The notes under the pieces: generated by a model
Database searches by the model: none
What the model saw: the letters and a program-made list of their open reading frames with translations, nothing else
Told to the model about the DNA's origin: nothing
Translations under genes and position numbers: made by a program
Shown: piece after piece, positions 45,129 to 52,832 of the stretch
How the letters are laid out: each line of letters starts with the position of its first letter
Position numbering within the stretch: position 1 is the first letter of the stretch
DNA from: Desulfocapsaceae bacterium
Lineage (GTDB): Bacteria; Desulfobacterota; Desulfobulbia; Desulfobulbales; Desulfocapsaceae
Reading direction: 5' to 3'
DNA: 64,000 nt
Assembly (NCBI GenBank): GCA_028697885.1
Contig: JAQVER010000002.1
Span: forward strand, 36,280-100,279

Positions 45129-45230
45129 GCAGTGCTGTAGAGTTGTAGTAGTTCAGGGCACATTAAAAATACTGAATTGGCCGGATCAGGTTTTATAATC
45201 TGGATCGGGATGTTGGATAGGTAAAAAATT

Positions 45231-45248
45231 AAGGGACACGTGTCCCTT
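45231..45248. repeat. 18-base perfect palindrome
   Basis: AAGGGACACGTGTCCCTT reads the same on both strands. It lies about 50 bases before the tRNA-Thr fragment. It could be a regulator site, part of an attachment region or a dispersed palindrome linked to transposases. Confidence 0.6.
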
Positions 45249-45298
45249 GATTTTGTCTATTAAATTGTAATAAAATAGGTGTGTTATCTGGCAGATAG

Positions 45299-45348
45299 GC
45301 TGATTCGTAATCAGTAGGTCTGCGGTTCGACTCCGCATATCGGCTCCA
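45299..45348 (+). other. 3' fragment of tRNA-Thr (CGT), likely attachment site
   Basis: The segment gives an anticodon arm (GCTGA, loop TTCGTAA with anticodon CGT, TCAGT), a T arm (TGCGG TTCGACT CCGCA), the 3' acceptor strand TATCGGC and TCCA. The matching 5' acceptor strand and the D arm are absent upstream. This is what integration into a tRNA 3' end leaves: a duplicated 3' part at one junction while the intact gene sits at the other, here outside the window. Confidence 0.75.
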
Positions 45349-45356
45349 TAAAATCA

Positions 45357-45389
45357 AGCACTTACGATGTTTCTCGTAGGTGCTTTTTT
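45357..45389 (+). terminator. Rho-independent terminator after tRNA-Thr fragment
   Basis: AGCACTTACG (45357-45366) pairs with CGTAGGTGCT (45375-45384), with one G-T wobble and an 8-base loop, followed by five T. This was probably the terminator of the original tRNA-Thr gene and was carried along with the fragment. Confidence 0.8.
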
Positions 45390-45418
45390 GTGTCCAGGTC
45401 ACACGTAAGTCACACATT

Positions 45419-45625
45419 TTAGGTCTGTGACTTCTCCTGATCGCGCATCGCCTTAACAAGCGCGGCAGCGTTGGCTATCCGGCCAGTCTGCACTTGTGCG
45501 TAAATTGTCGTTGTCTTGATGTCTTTGTGATGGAGTGCCCGTTGCATCAGCCGAATATCTCCCGTAGCTGTTAGTGTGTCGCTGGCGTAGGCGTGGCGGA
45601 ATTTATGGCAAAGCGAGGAAAAAAA
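45419..45625 (-). pseudogene. Tyrosine integrase remnant (C-terminal end)
   Basis: About 68 codons encode the end of a phage-type integrase: HKFRHAYASDTL (box II HxxR), LMQRALHHKDIKTTTIYAQ with the second His and the nucleophile Tyr, and an ordinary tail. The first two thirds, with box I, are missing, and unrelated sequence precedes it. It lies next to the tRNA-Thr fragment, so it belonged to an element that used this site and is now dead. Confidence 0.8.
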
Positions 45626-45771
45626 GAGAATCAAATATAATGTGTAATGAGAATACGTATCGTATTGAGATATCAAAAGGTTTTATGAGCATAACTGCAT
45701 GGTCATTAGAAAGTAGAAATTAAACATTATTTGAAGAAAGCTCTCCCTTATATTTAAGTTAGATTACTTCT

Positions 45772-46032
45772 TTATTTCCCATATCTGTTAAATATCTCAC
45801 ATCTTACAGGGCAGAAACAAAGAGTGGAAGCCTCATTTTCTTTATTGATAATATCAGTACAATATGAGCATTTACCTAAAAAATAAGATTTTTTCTTAAC
45901 TTCAGTAAAATGCATTCCTTTCTTGCCGGTCGGTACTCCTTGAGGAAAAATAGCCACTGAAGACAAACAGCCATGGTTGTAGAGGCAAAGTTTTGTTTCA
46001 TTGATAATTTCTTCTGGGATGTCATAAATCAT
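45772..46032 (-). CDS. Cysteine-rich small hypothetical protein
   Basis: An 86-residue product with eight cysteines in groups (CLYNHGC, CSYC, CFCPVRC), preceded by AAGGATAAC at a suitable distance. The spacing suggests metal or iron-sulfur binding, but no known motif fits. It stands alone between the integrase remnant and the signalling operon. Confidence 0.6.
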   Translation of the reverse strand: MIYDIPEEIINETKLCLYNHGCLSSVAIFPQGVPTGKKGMHFTEVKKKSYFLGKCSYCTDIINKENEASTLCFCPVRCEIFNRYGK

Positions 46033-46252
46033 TTCTGTTATCCTTATAATTTAAAAAATATATTTATAATATATTTAAATTACACGTATTTTCCCCCTTA
46101 ACTGGTTTCCCGTTTTTTACGATTTTAAAAAAAATTTCTTTAATAACACGTTTAATTTGAGAATGATATCTATTTCTCTTGAATGTTAGTTTTTTTTGAA
46201 CAAGTTGAAAATATGTTAGTAATTATAAGTTTGAGGGCCTAGGTAATATTCT

Positions 46253-46281
46253 TTGACATGTCCTCTATAAATACAATATTA
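46253..46281 (+). promoter_or_regulatory. Probable sigma-70 promoter of the PhnD-like/kinase operon
   Basis: TTGACA at 46253-46258 is a perfect -35 box. A 17-base spacer leads to ATATTA at 46276-46281 as a fair -10 box. The start codon of the first gene is about 57 bases downstream, so a short leader is expected. The 305-base gap before the gene is AT-rich and otherwise empty. Confidence 0.6.
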
Positions 46282-46337
46282 AATAAGAAAGCGTCTTATT
46301 TGCATAAGTTCTATTCACACTGAATGATGAGGTGAAA

Positions 46338-47210
46338 ATGGAGACAATATCTTTTCGGTCGGTAGGAAATTTGGGGCTGATGTTCGTTCTCTTAGTCCTT
46401 TTTTTTCCTTTATCTTGTCGTGCACATGAAACATTAAATCCGAATATTATCAAATTCGGGGTCTTTCCTTATAAATCTCCGAAAACGATTATTGAGATGT
46501 ATGGCCCTTTGGCAGCGCATCTTGAAAAAGAACTGGGCAAAAAAATCAAGATTTCTTCGGCGGCAGATGCCAATAGCTTTCTCGAAAAGGCCAGAAACGA
46601 TGAATATGATTTGCTGCTTGCCGCTCCGCCGGTCTATTATAAGTTGCGTTCCAGTGGTTATAAGGCGATTGCCAGAGGGATTCCCACATTTCACGGTGTG
46701 GCCATTGTTCGTAAGGACAGTGAAATCCAGACTGTTGAGCAGCTTAAAGGGAAAAAGGTGGCAGCTATCGGTGGTTTTTCTTTTGCTGGTTACTATTTTC
46801 TCCTGCCTCAGCTTGAAGAAAAGGGGATTGATCCACAAAAAGATGTGGACATTCAGTTTTTGGGTAAGGTCGATTCTGTGATCTATGGGGTTGTTAACAA
46901 GAAGTATGATGCCGGTTTGTTCAGATATGACGCCCTTGATCTTCCTGCCTTTAGCGAAATTCGGGAGCAGCTTAGAGTTATTGCCCGTTCATCTGAGATC
47001 CCACAGTTTCCCTTTGTGGTGAAAAAAAGAATGGATAACAGCACTATTAATGCCATTCAAGAAACGCTTTCTGCTCTTTCTCCGGATATACCAGAAGAAC
47101 GAGAGATCTTGAAGAATATGCAGGTTAAAAAAATCATTAAGGCTACGGATGCTGATTATGATGAATTCTATGAGCTGATTAAAGACACCGATTATTTTGG
47201 CAAGCCATGA
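46338..47210 (+). CDS. PhnD-like periplasmic binding protein (sensor partner)
   Basis: The 290-residue protein has a signal peptide (LGLMFVLLVLFFPLS) and the PhnD/phosphonate-binding fold: FGVFPYKSP near the start, YGPLAAHLEKELG, then LLLAAPPVYYKL and KGKKVAAIG. I prefer ATG at 46338, with GAGGTG just upstream, to GTG at 46332. No ABC permease or ATPase follows; instead the stop overlaps a hybrid histidine kinase (ATGA). It is therefore probably a periplasmic ligand-binding subunit that tunes the kinase rather than a transporter part. The ligand is unknown; phosphate-like anions are typical of the family. Confidence 0.85.
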   Translation: METISFRSVGNLGLMFVLLVLFFPLSCRAHETLNPNIIKFGVFPYKSPKTIIEMYGPLAAHLEKELGKKIKISSAADANSFLEKARNDEYDLLLAAPPVYYKLRSSGYKAIARGIPTFHGVAIVRKDSEIQTVEQLKGKKVAAIGGFSFAGYYFLLPQLEEKGIDPQKDVDIQFLGKVDSVIYGVVNKKYDAGLFRYDALDLPAFSEIREQLRVIARSSEIPQFPFVVKKRMDNSTINAIQETLSALSPDIPEEREILKNMQVKKIIKATDADYDEFYELIKDTDYFGKP

Positions 47211-49852
47211 CTTCTTTTCGTCTGCGTACTCACATTATTGCTTATTGCACCCTTATCCCTCTGTTGTTGACAGCGGTGATTATAGCCCTCTATACCAGCC
47301 GTTTTAAAGATTATGCTATTGATAATCTTACCGCTTATGGCAAGATTATCACCAAAAACACCGCCTTTTCCGTGGCCGATGATCTGATTACTGAAAACTA
47401 TGCTCCTTTGCAGGAATTTCTTCGGGAGATTGTTTTCAGGAATGAGGAAGTAGGTGCTATCCAAATCAGTGATAGTGAAGGGGTGATTTTGGCTGCCTCA
47501 GATGTCAAACTCCTTGGCACGGTCATGGAGAAAGAGCTTATTGCAAATTGTATTATCAAGGACGATGAGGCCTGTATCTGTATTGATAATGATCCGGCCC
47601 AACTTATTATCACCGCACCCATTGTTGTCGGCAAGATTGAGCTTGGTAAAACACGGGTCTTCCTGCCCATGCGGGCTATTTTATCCCATCTGCATACAAT
47701 TCAGAGAAATGGTGCGATCATAGGTTTTTGTTGCTGGTTGTTTGCCGTTGTTATCGGCTATTTCATGGCAAGATATTTAACCAATCCGCTGCAGAGGTTT
47801 ATGGCAGCCGCCGACAGTATCAGCAGGGGAAATTTTGACGTACAGATACCTGAGTCCCGTTGGGTGTTTGAACTGGACAGGTTTGGCTATACTCTGAAGG
47901 CAATGGCCTGCGCCATCGCCAGTCGGGAACAAAAATTACAGGACTCTGAAAAAAAGTTCCGGCATCTCTTTGAGCGGGCCATCGAAGGGATATTTGTTGC
48001 TGATGGCAAAGGACAGTTGCTGGACGTCAATCCTTCTTTCTTACGGATACTCAGTGCTGCCTCCAGAGGAGTTTTGCTTGACCAGAACCTCTTTGCTAAT
48101 ATCTTTGAAAATGAAGATACCCTTGTTCGTTTTAAAGAGGAGATAGGAAAGAAAGGGTTTGTTCAAGATTATGAGTTGACCCTGATAAAAAGTGACAGCT
48201 CACCCGTTATTGTTTCTTTGACTTGTCATGCAATCAAGGAAGATGACGATACTATTATAAAGTATGAAGGGTTGATCCGAGATATCAGTGTGCAGAAAAG
48301 AGCGGAGAAAGAAATTATCCGTATGCGAAATTATCTCAATAATATTATAGAATCTATGCCTTCCATGCTGGTGACGCTCGATGCGGATTCGATTGTTACC
48401 CAATGGAACAGTGCTGCCTGTCGGCTTACCGGTATCTCGTCCAGTGATGCCATCGGCAGGAAAATTTATGATCTTACCCCGATCTTCAGTAAATATTCCA
48501 AGCAAGTAGATACGATAAAGTATCAGCACCGTCCACTTACGCTTTATCGTGAAAAAATGACAGAGGATGCTGAGCATCTCTATAATGTGACTTTTTTCCC
48601 CCTGATTGCCAATGGAGTGAATGGAGTTGCTCTTCGTCTGGATGATATCACCGAGCTTGATCTTAAGGAACAACAGCTGCGGCAGGCCCAGAAAATGGAA
48701 TCTGTCGGTACCCTGGCGGGCGGCCTGGCCCATGATTTTAATAATGTCCTGGCTGCAATTCTGGGAAATTTGTCTTTGCTCAAATTTAAAATTCAAAGCC
48801 CGCCGGGTCTTCCCGCCTCAGAGATTCAGGAATATCTGGAGCGCATGGAAACAGCGGGTAACCGCGCGGTTGATATGGTGCGGCAGTTACTCACTTTATC
48901 CCGGCGCCATCAGATTGATCTGGTACCGGTTGATCTGAATCTTTCTGTGAAACATGTGCGGAAAATTGGTGAGAATACCTTTGATAAGTCGGTACAGGTG
49001 GTTATCCATCCAGCAGAGTGTCCTGCCTATGTGCTGGCCGATATTACGGAAATGGAACAGGTCCTCCTGAATCTCTGTATTAATAGTATTCATGCCATGA
49101 CTATTATGCGGGAAGAGGGCCTCTGGGGCGGCACTTTGACCATTGCCATTGATAAGGTCGAAGTCGATCAGCTCTTTCAAAAAAGGCATCCTGAAGCCAT
49201 TGGCAGTGCTTATTGGAAGGTGTCGGTCAGTGATACCGGGGTCGGTATGGATACCAAGACAGCTGCCAAGATCTTTGATCCATTTTTTACCACTAAGGAA
49301 CATGGCAAGGGGACAGGCCTTGGATTGGCCATGGTCTATAATATTATCAGGCAAGAGCAGGGGTTTATTGATGTCTATTCAGAGCCAGGTCATGGTTCCA
49401 CCTTTAATGTCTATCTGCCTTTACTGGAGCGTCAAGGGGTGGAGCTTGCTTCTGCCCGTGACACACTTTTAGCCATCAGTCGTGGGGATGGTCTTGTCCT
49501 GGTGGTGGATGATGATGACATAGTCAGGAAGATGGCGGAGGATATTCTGCAGGCCGTAGGATATACGGTACTGACTGCGGCCAATGGCCAGGAAGCTGTG
49601 GAAATGTATCGGCAGCATCATAGCAACATCAAGGGTGTGTTGCTTGATATGGCCATGCCGGTAATGTCGGGCAGGGAGGCTTTTATGGAGATGAAAAAAA
49701 TCAATACTGAGGTGAAGGTCCTCCTGGCCTCCGGATTCAGGCAGGATGAACGCGTAGAAGAGATTCTGGGGCTGGGGGTGAAGGCATTTCTGCAAAAGCC
49801 ATATACTATTGCCAGCCTGGCTTTGACGATGAAACAGGTTATTGAGTCATGA
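47207..49852 (+). CDS. Membrane hybrid sensor histidine kinase (HAMP-PAS-PAS-HisKA-HATPase-REC)
   Basis: An 881-residue hybrid kinase. Two membrane spans (about 8-28 and 165-190) enclose a periplasmic sensor; then HAMP, two PAS domains (about 245 and 370 onward), HisKA with H509 (GGLAHDFNN), an HATPase with N-box and G boxes ([15 protein letters not shown]), and a receiver with VDDDD, phospho-acceptor D814 and a QKPY lysine. It sits between two PhnD-like binding proteins with ATGA overlaps at both ends, so all three are made together. Output is probably through phosphotransfer to an unlinked partner, because no DNA-binding regulator is nearby; the downstream diguanylate cyclase has no receiver domain. 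Confidence 0.92.
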   Translation: MTSFRLRTHIIAYCTLIPLLLTAVIIALYTSRFKDYAIDNLTAYGKIITKNTAFSVADDLITENYAPLQEFLREIVFRNEEVGAIQISDSEGVILAASDVKLLGTVMEKELIANCIIKDDEACICIDNDPAQLIITAPIVVGKIELGKTRVFLPMRAILSHLHTIQRNGAIIGFCCWLFAVVIGYFMARYLTNPLQRFMAAADSISRGNFDVQIPESRWVFELDRFGYTLKAMACAIASREQKLQDSEKKFRHLFERAIEGIFVADGKGQLLDVNPSFLRILSAASRGVLLDQNLFANIFENEDTLVRFKEEIGKKGFVQDYELTLIKSDSSPVIVSLTCHAIKEDDDTIIKYEGLIRDISVQKRAEKEIIRMRNYLNNIIESMPSMLVTLDADSIVTQWNSAACRLTGISSSDAIGRKIYDLTPIFSKYSKQVDTIKYQHRPLTLYREKMTEDAEHLYNVTFFPLIANGVNGVALRLDDITELDLKEQQLRQAQKMESVGTLAGGLAHDFNNVLAAILGNLSLLKFKIQSPPGLPASEIQEYLERMETAGNRAVDMVRQLLTLSRRHQIDLVPVDLNLSVKHVRKIGENTFDKSVQVVIHPAECPAYVLADITEMEQVLLNLCINSIHAMTIMREEGLWGGTLTIAIDKVEVDQLFQKRHPEAIGSAYWKVSVSDTGVGMDTKTAAKIFDPFFTTKEHGKGTGLGLAMVYNIIRQEQGFIDVYSEPGHGSTFNVYLPLLERQGVELASARDTLLAISRGDGLVLVVDDDDIVRKMAEDILQAVGYTVLTAANGQEAVEMYRQHHSNIKGVLLDMAMPVMSGREAFMEMKKINTEVKVLLASGFRQDERVEEILGLGVKAFLQKPYTIASLALTMKQVIES

Positions 49853-50664
49853 AGATTTTTGTTCTTTCTCTCATTTCTTTGTTTTTTCTTTTTCCCCAAC
49901 CGGGTGCGGCAGAATTGGTTTACGTGCCGCTGCCCGTTGAAAACTCAGAAACAGTCATTGCCAGTCATACCCCTATGATCCGCTATCTTGCTGAAAAACT
50001 TGGAGTGCCGATCAAAATTCGCTATGAAAAAGATTATCAGCAGATCTTGCAACTTTTCAAAGAGGGGAAGATCGATCTGGTACAACTGGGGCCGCTGCCT
50101 TATGTGACCTTGAAGAAGGAAGATCCACAGACGCAACCAATTGTAATAATGAATGAATCCGATGGAAAACCGGCTTATACCTGCGCTCTGGTAACAAGTT
50201 TTGACGGCCCTCAGTCGGTGCAGGAGATAAATAGTCCACTTGCCCTGCCTCAGGCTCTTTCCACTTGTGGGCATCTGGCGGCAGCCTTGTTGCTGAAAGA
50301 CCATCAGCCAGATCTGGAACAGTTAGGGTATCAATATTTGGGTAATCATGGGAACGTCGCTCTGGCAGTCGTCCGAGGTGAGTTTAAGGCGGGTGTCATG
50401 AAGACGCAGGTGGCCAGGAAATTCCAGAATTTAACACTGAAAGTTTTACAAGAGACAGGTTCTTTTCCGGGATTTGTGATTGTCGGTAATAAAAAAACAT
50501 TGAACAGCAAGCAGGCAGAGAAAATCGGGCAATTACTTATTCAGGCAAGTCCTCAGGTCAGGTCTTCCTGGATAACAGGCAAAGATGGGTTTTCCCTAGC
50601 TGCAGATAAAGATTTTGATTTTCTCACCCGCCATATGGCAGCTGTTGACCTGCAAACAGAGTGA
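49849..50664 (+). CDS. Second PhnD-like periplasmic binding protein
   Basis: A 271-residue protein with a signal peptide (FVLSLISLFFLFPQPGAA) and the PhnD-like start LVYVPLPVE, MIRYLAEKLG and DLVQLGPLPYV. It overlaps the kinase stop by four bases and ends nine bases before the diguanylate cyclase. As with the first binding protein, no transporter genes accompany it. Having two binding proteins suggests two ligands or a competing pair feeding one kinase, or one that serves the cyclase. Confidence 0.85.
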   Translation: MKIFVLSLISLFFLFPQPGAAELVYVPLPVENSETVIASHTPMIRYLAEKLGVPIKIRYEKDYQQILQLFKEGKIDLVQLGPLPYVTLKKEDPQTQPIVIMNESDGKPAYTCALVTSFDGPQSVQEINSPLALPQALSTCGHLAAALLLKDHQPDLEQLGYQYLGNHGNVALAVVRGEFKAGVMKTQVARKFQNLTLKVLQETGSFPGFVIVGNKKTLNSKQAEKIGQLLIQASPQVRSSWITGKDGFSLAADKDFDFLTRHMAAVDLQTE

Positions 50665-50673
50665 ATCAAGAAT

Positions 50674-52587
50674 ATGTTGGCTCGAATCCTTAATGTAGCA
50701 GTTTTTGTGTGTCTTCTCTGGTCCAGTGGCTTTGTCTATTTGCGTCATGAACGCAGCACCATGGAGAGAATGTATCTTGCGAACCAGACCACAATCTTGA
50801 ATATGGCTTGGCAGGCTGTTGTCAAGTCGCATAAGACTGGGATGCAGGTCTATTTTGACACCTATATTATGCAACCTCGGGTTCTGGAATTGTTGCGGGC
50901 GGCACAGAGGGGAGGTGAATCGGATCAGGCTGTTCAGCGGGTGCGATTATATAGATATCTTTATCCGATTTACCAGAAGCTTCGGGAAAGAGATGTACGA
51001 CAGTTACATTTTCATACCCCGGACTCTCGATCTTTTCTTCGTTTCCACTCGCCCAATCGTTTTGGTGATTCACTGACTGGTATCCGTCCCTCTGTGGCTA
51101 TGGCCAATCGTGATCATAAGTACATTCAGGGATTTGAAACTGGGCGAATGCTGTCGGGCTTTAGAAACGTGTTTCCTATTCTTGATAGCGACGAGGATCT
51201 GGGAAGTGTGGAGATCAGTCAACCCTTTGAGTCTCTTCGACGGGAAATATGGCACCTGGATAAATCCAATGATTTTATGCTTGTCTATAAGGCGTCTCTG
51301 CTTCTCCCCAAGCTCTTTGAAGAGCAGGAAAAAACATATGAATCATCTCTTTTCAGTCAGGATTGGTTGGTGGAAGATCCTAGGCGGGAGCTTCCCGATT
51401 CGCCGCCAAAAATGTCTGATTCCGCCCAGAAAGTTTATGCAGGACTGGCAGAATCACAATCTTTTCTTCAGGCGATGTCTCAACATCAACCTCAGTCCAT
51501 TGCTGTCAAATCCCAAGATGGATTTTATAAAGTAACAATTATTCCACTCGAAGATGTGGAAGGTCTTGTTACTGCGGTCCTACTTTCGTTTTCTGCCGCA
51601 CATGAAATTGATAAGATGTATTGGAATTATCGCATTGATCTTCTGATTTTCTCGATAATGGTGCTGTTTGGGGCCATTTCCTTTCTCCTCTTTCTGCAAA
51701 GTAAACAGAATGTTGTCGAAAAACAACGGAATATTCAGTCGATTGCTAACACCATGAACGATGGCTTGTATGTTATGAATAACAAGGGGGTGATTACTTT
51801 TGTCAATGCTACTGCGTCTGAGATTTTGGGATATCCTCGTCACGAATTACTGGGACAGGAAGCGCATAGCCTGTTTCATCTTCAAGAGAATAGCAACTGT
51901 TCGTTATCGGAGTGTCCAATTTTTAATGTGTTACTGACCAATACGAACTATACGGGGGAAGAGGTGTTCAGGCGCAAGGATGGAAGCTCTTTTGTGGCGG
52001 AGGTTTCCAGTGAACCCATGTTCAAGAAAGAGAAAATCGTCAGTGCGGTAACGATTTTCAGGGATATCACGAAACGAAAAAAGATGGAAGAACAACTCTT
52101 CCATCTTTGTAATGTCGATCCCTTGACCAATGCCTTTAATCGTCGCTATTTCCTGCAGATTCTTGAGATAGAGGTACAGAAAGCAAAGAGATACGGGACT
52201 CAGTTTGTACTGGCAATGGGTGATATAGATCATTTCAAGAAAGTGAATGATACCTTTGGCCATGAGGCTGGTGACAGGGTGTTAAAAGAGATTGTGGCCT
52301 CTATTCATGAGAGAATCCGTAGCGTTGATGTTTTTGCCCGCTGGGGTGGAGAAGAATTTGTGTTGTTGCTGGCCAACATTTCGCTGCCAGTTGCTGTTCC
52401 ATTAGTGGAAAATATTCTTGCCAATATACGTCTATTGGATTTTGGAGAGGTTGGGCTTGTTACTGTCAGTTTTGGTGTGACGGACTATCATCAAGAGGAT
52501 ACCATTGATATTCTCTTGAATAGGGCCGACAGACTGCTTTATGAAGCCAAAGGAGCAGGCAGAAATTGTATCAGAGCTTCAGGATGA
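50674..52587 (+). CDS. dCache-PAS-GGDEF diguanylate cyclase
   Basis: This 637-residue protein makes cyclic di-GMP. An N-terminal membrane helix and a second helix near 320-345 enclose a periplasmic dCache_3-like sensor (RQLHFHTPDSRSFLRFH). A PAS domain follows and then a GGDEF domain with the active site G558-G-E-E-F562. The product-inhibition site R549-S-V-D552 lies exactly five residues before it, so feedback control is expected. It is the last gene of the PhnD-kinase operon and probably turns the same ligand signal into cyclic di-GMP output. Confidence 0.92.
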   Translation: MLARILNVAVFVCLLWSSGFVYLRHERSTMERMYLANQTTILNMAWQAVVKSHKTGMQVYFDTYIMQPRVLELLRAAQRGGESDQAVQRVRLYRYLYPIYQKLRERDVRQLHFHTPDSRSFLRFHSPNRFGDSLTGIRPSVAMANRDHKYIQGFETGRMLSGFRNVFPILDSDEDLGSVEISQPFESLRREIWHLDKSNDFMLVYKASLLLPKLFEEQEKTYESSLFSQDWLVEDPRRELPDSPPKMSDSAQKVYAGLAESQSFLQAMSQHQPQSIAVKSQDGFYKVTIIPLEDVEGLVTAVLLSFSAAHEIDKMYWNYRIDLLIFSIMVLFGAISFLLFLQSKQNVVEKQRNIQSIANTMNDGLYVMNNKGVITFVNATASEILGYPRHELLGQEAHSLFHLQENSNCSLSECPIFNVLLTNTNYTGEEVFRRKDGSSFVAEVSSEPMFKKEKIVSAVTIFRDITKRKKMEEQLFHLCNVDPLTNAFNRRYFLQILEIEVQKAKRYGTQFVLAMGDIDHFKKVNDTFGHEAGDRVLKEIVASIHERIRSVDVFARWGGEEFVLLLANISLPVAVPLVENILANIRLLDFGEVGLVTVSFGVTDYHQEDTIDILLNRADRLLYEAKGAGRNCIRASG

Positions 52588-52832
52588 TTTATGAACCATG
52601 ATATTGTTGGTTTGTAGGACGCGATTTATTCCGGCAAGTGGGCAGCATTGCTGGCGGCTGCTATCGAGTTAGAGTTATTCCAATTTGCATTCAACCGGTA
52701 CCTTCGTCGGCTGCACGGCGAGGCTCCTCATCGTATTACTCGTACAGTTCATTGTCGCCTATTTGTCTTCTCGGTGTCAACTTGCATGTTTGTTAGAATG
52801 AGAGCACGGATCTGTGTTGATTGATTTTTTTT

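Noticed and set aside
45254..45348. Intact tRNA-Thr gene
   Set aside because: No D arm and no 5' acceptor strand complementary to TATCGGC can be found upstream.
52627..52832. Open frame between the diguanylate cyclase and the P-type ATPase
   Set aside because: About 65 codons are open on the plus strand, but there is no start codon with a ribosome site and no recognisable motif; probably chance or decayed DNA.
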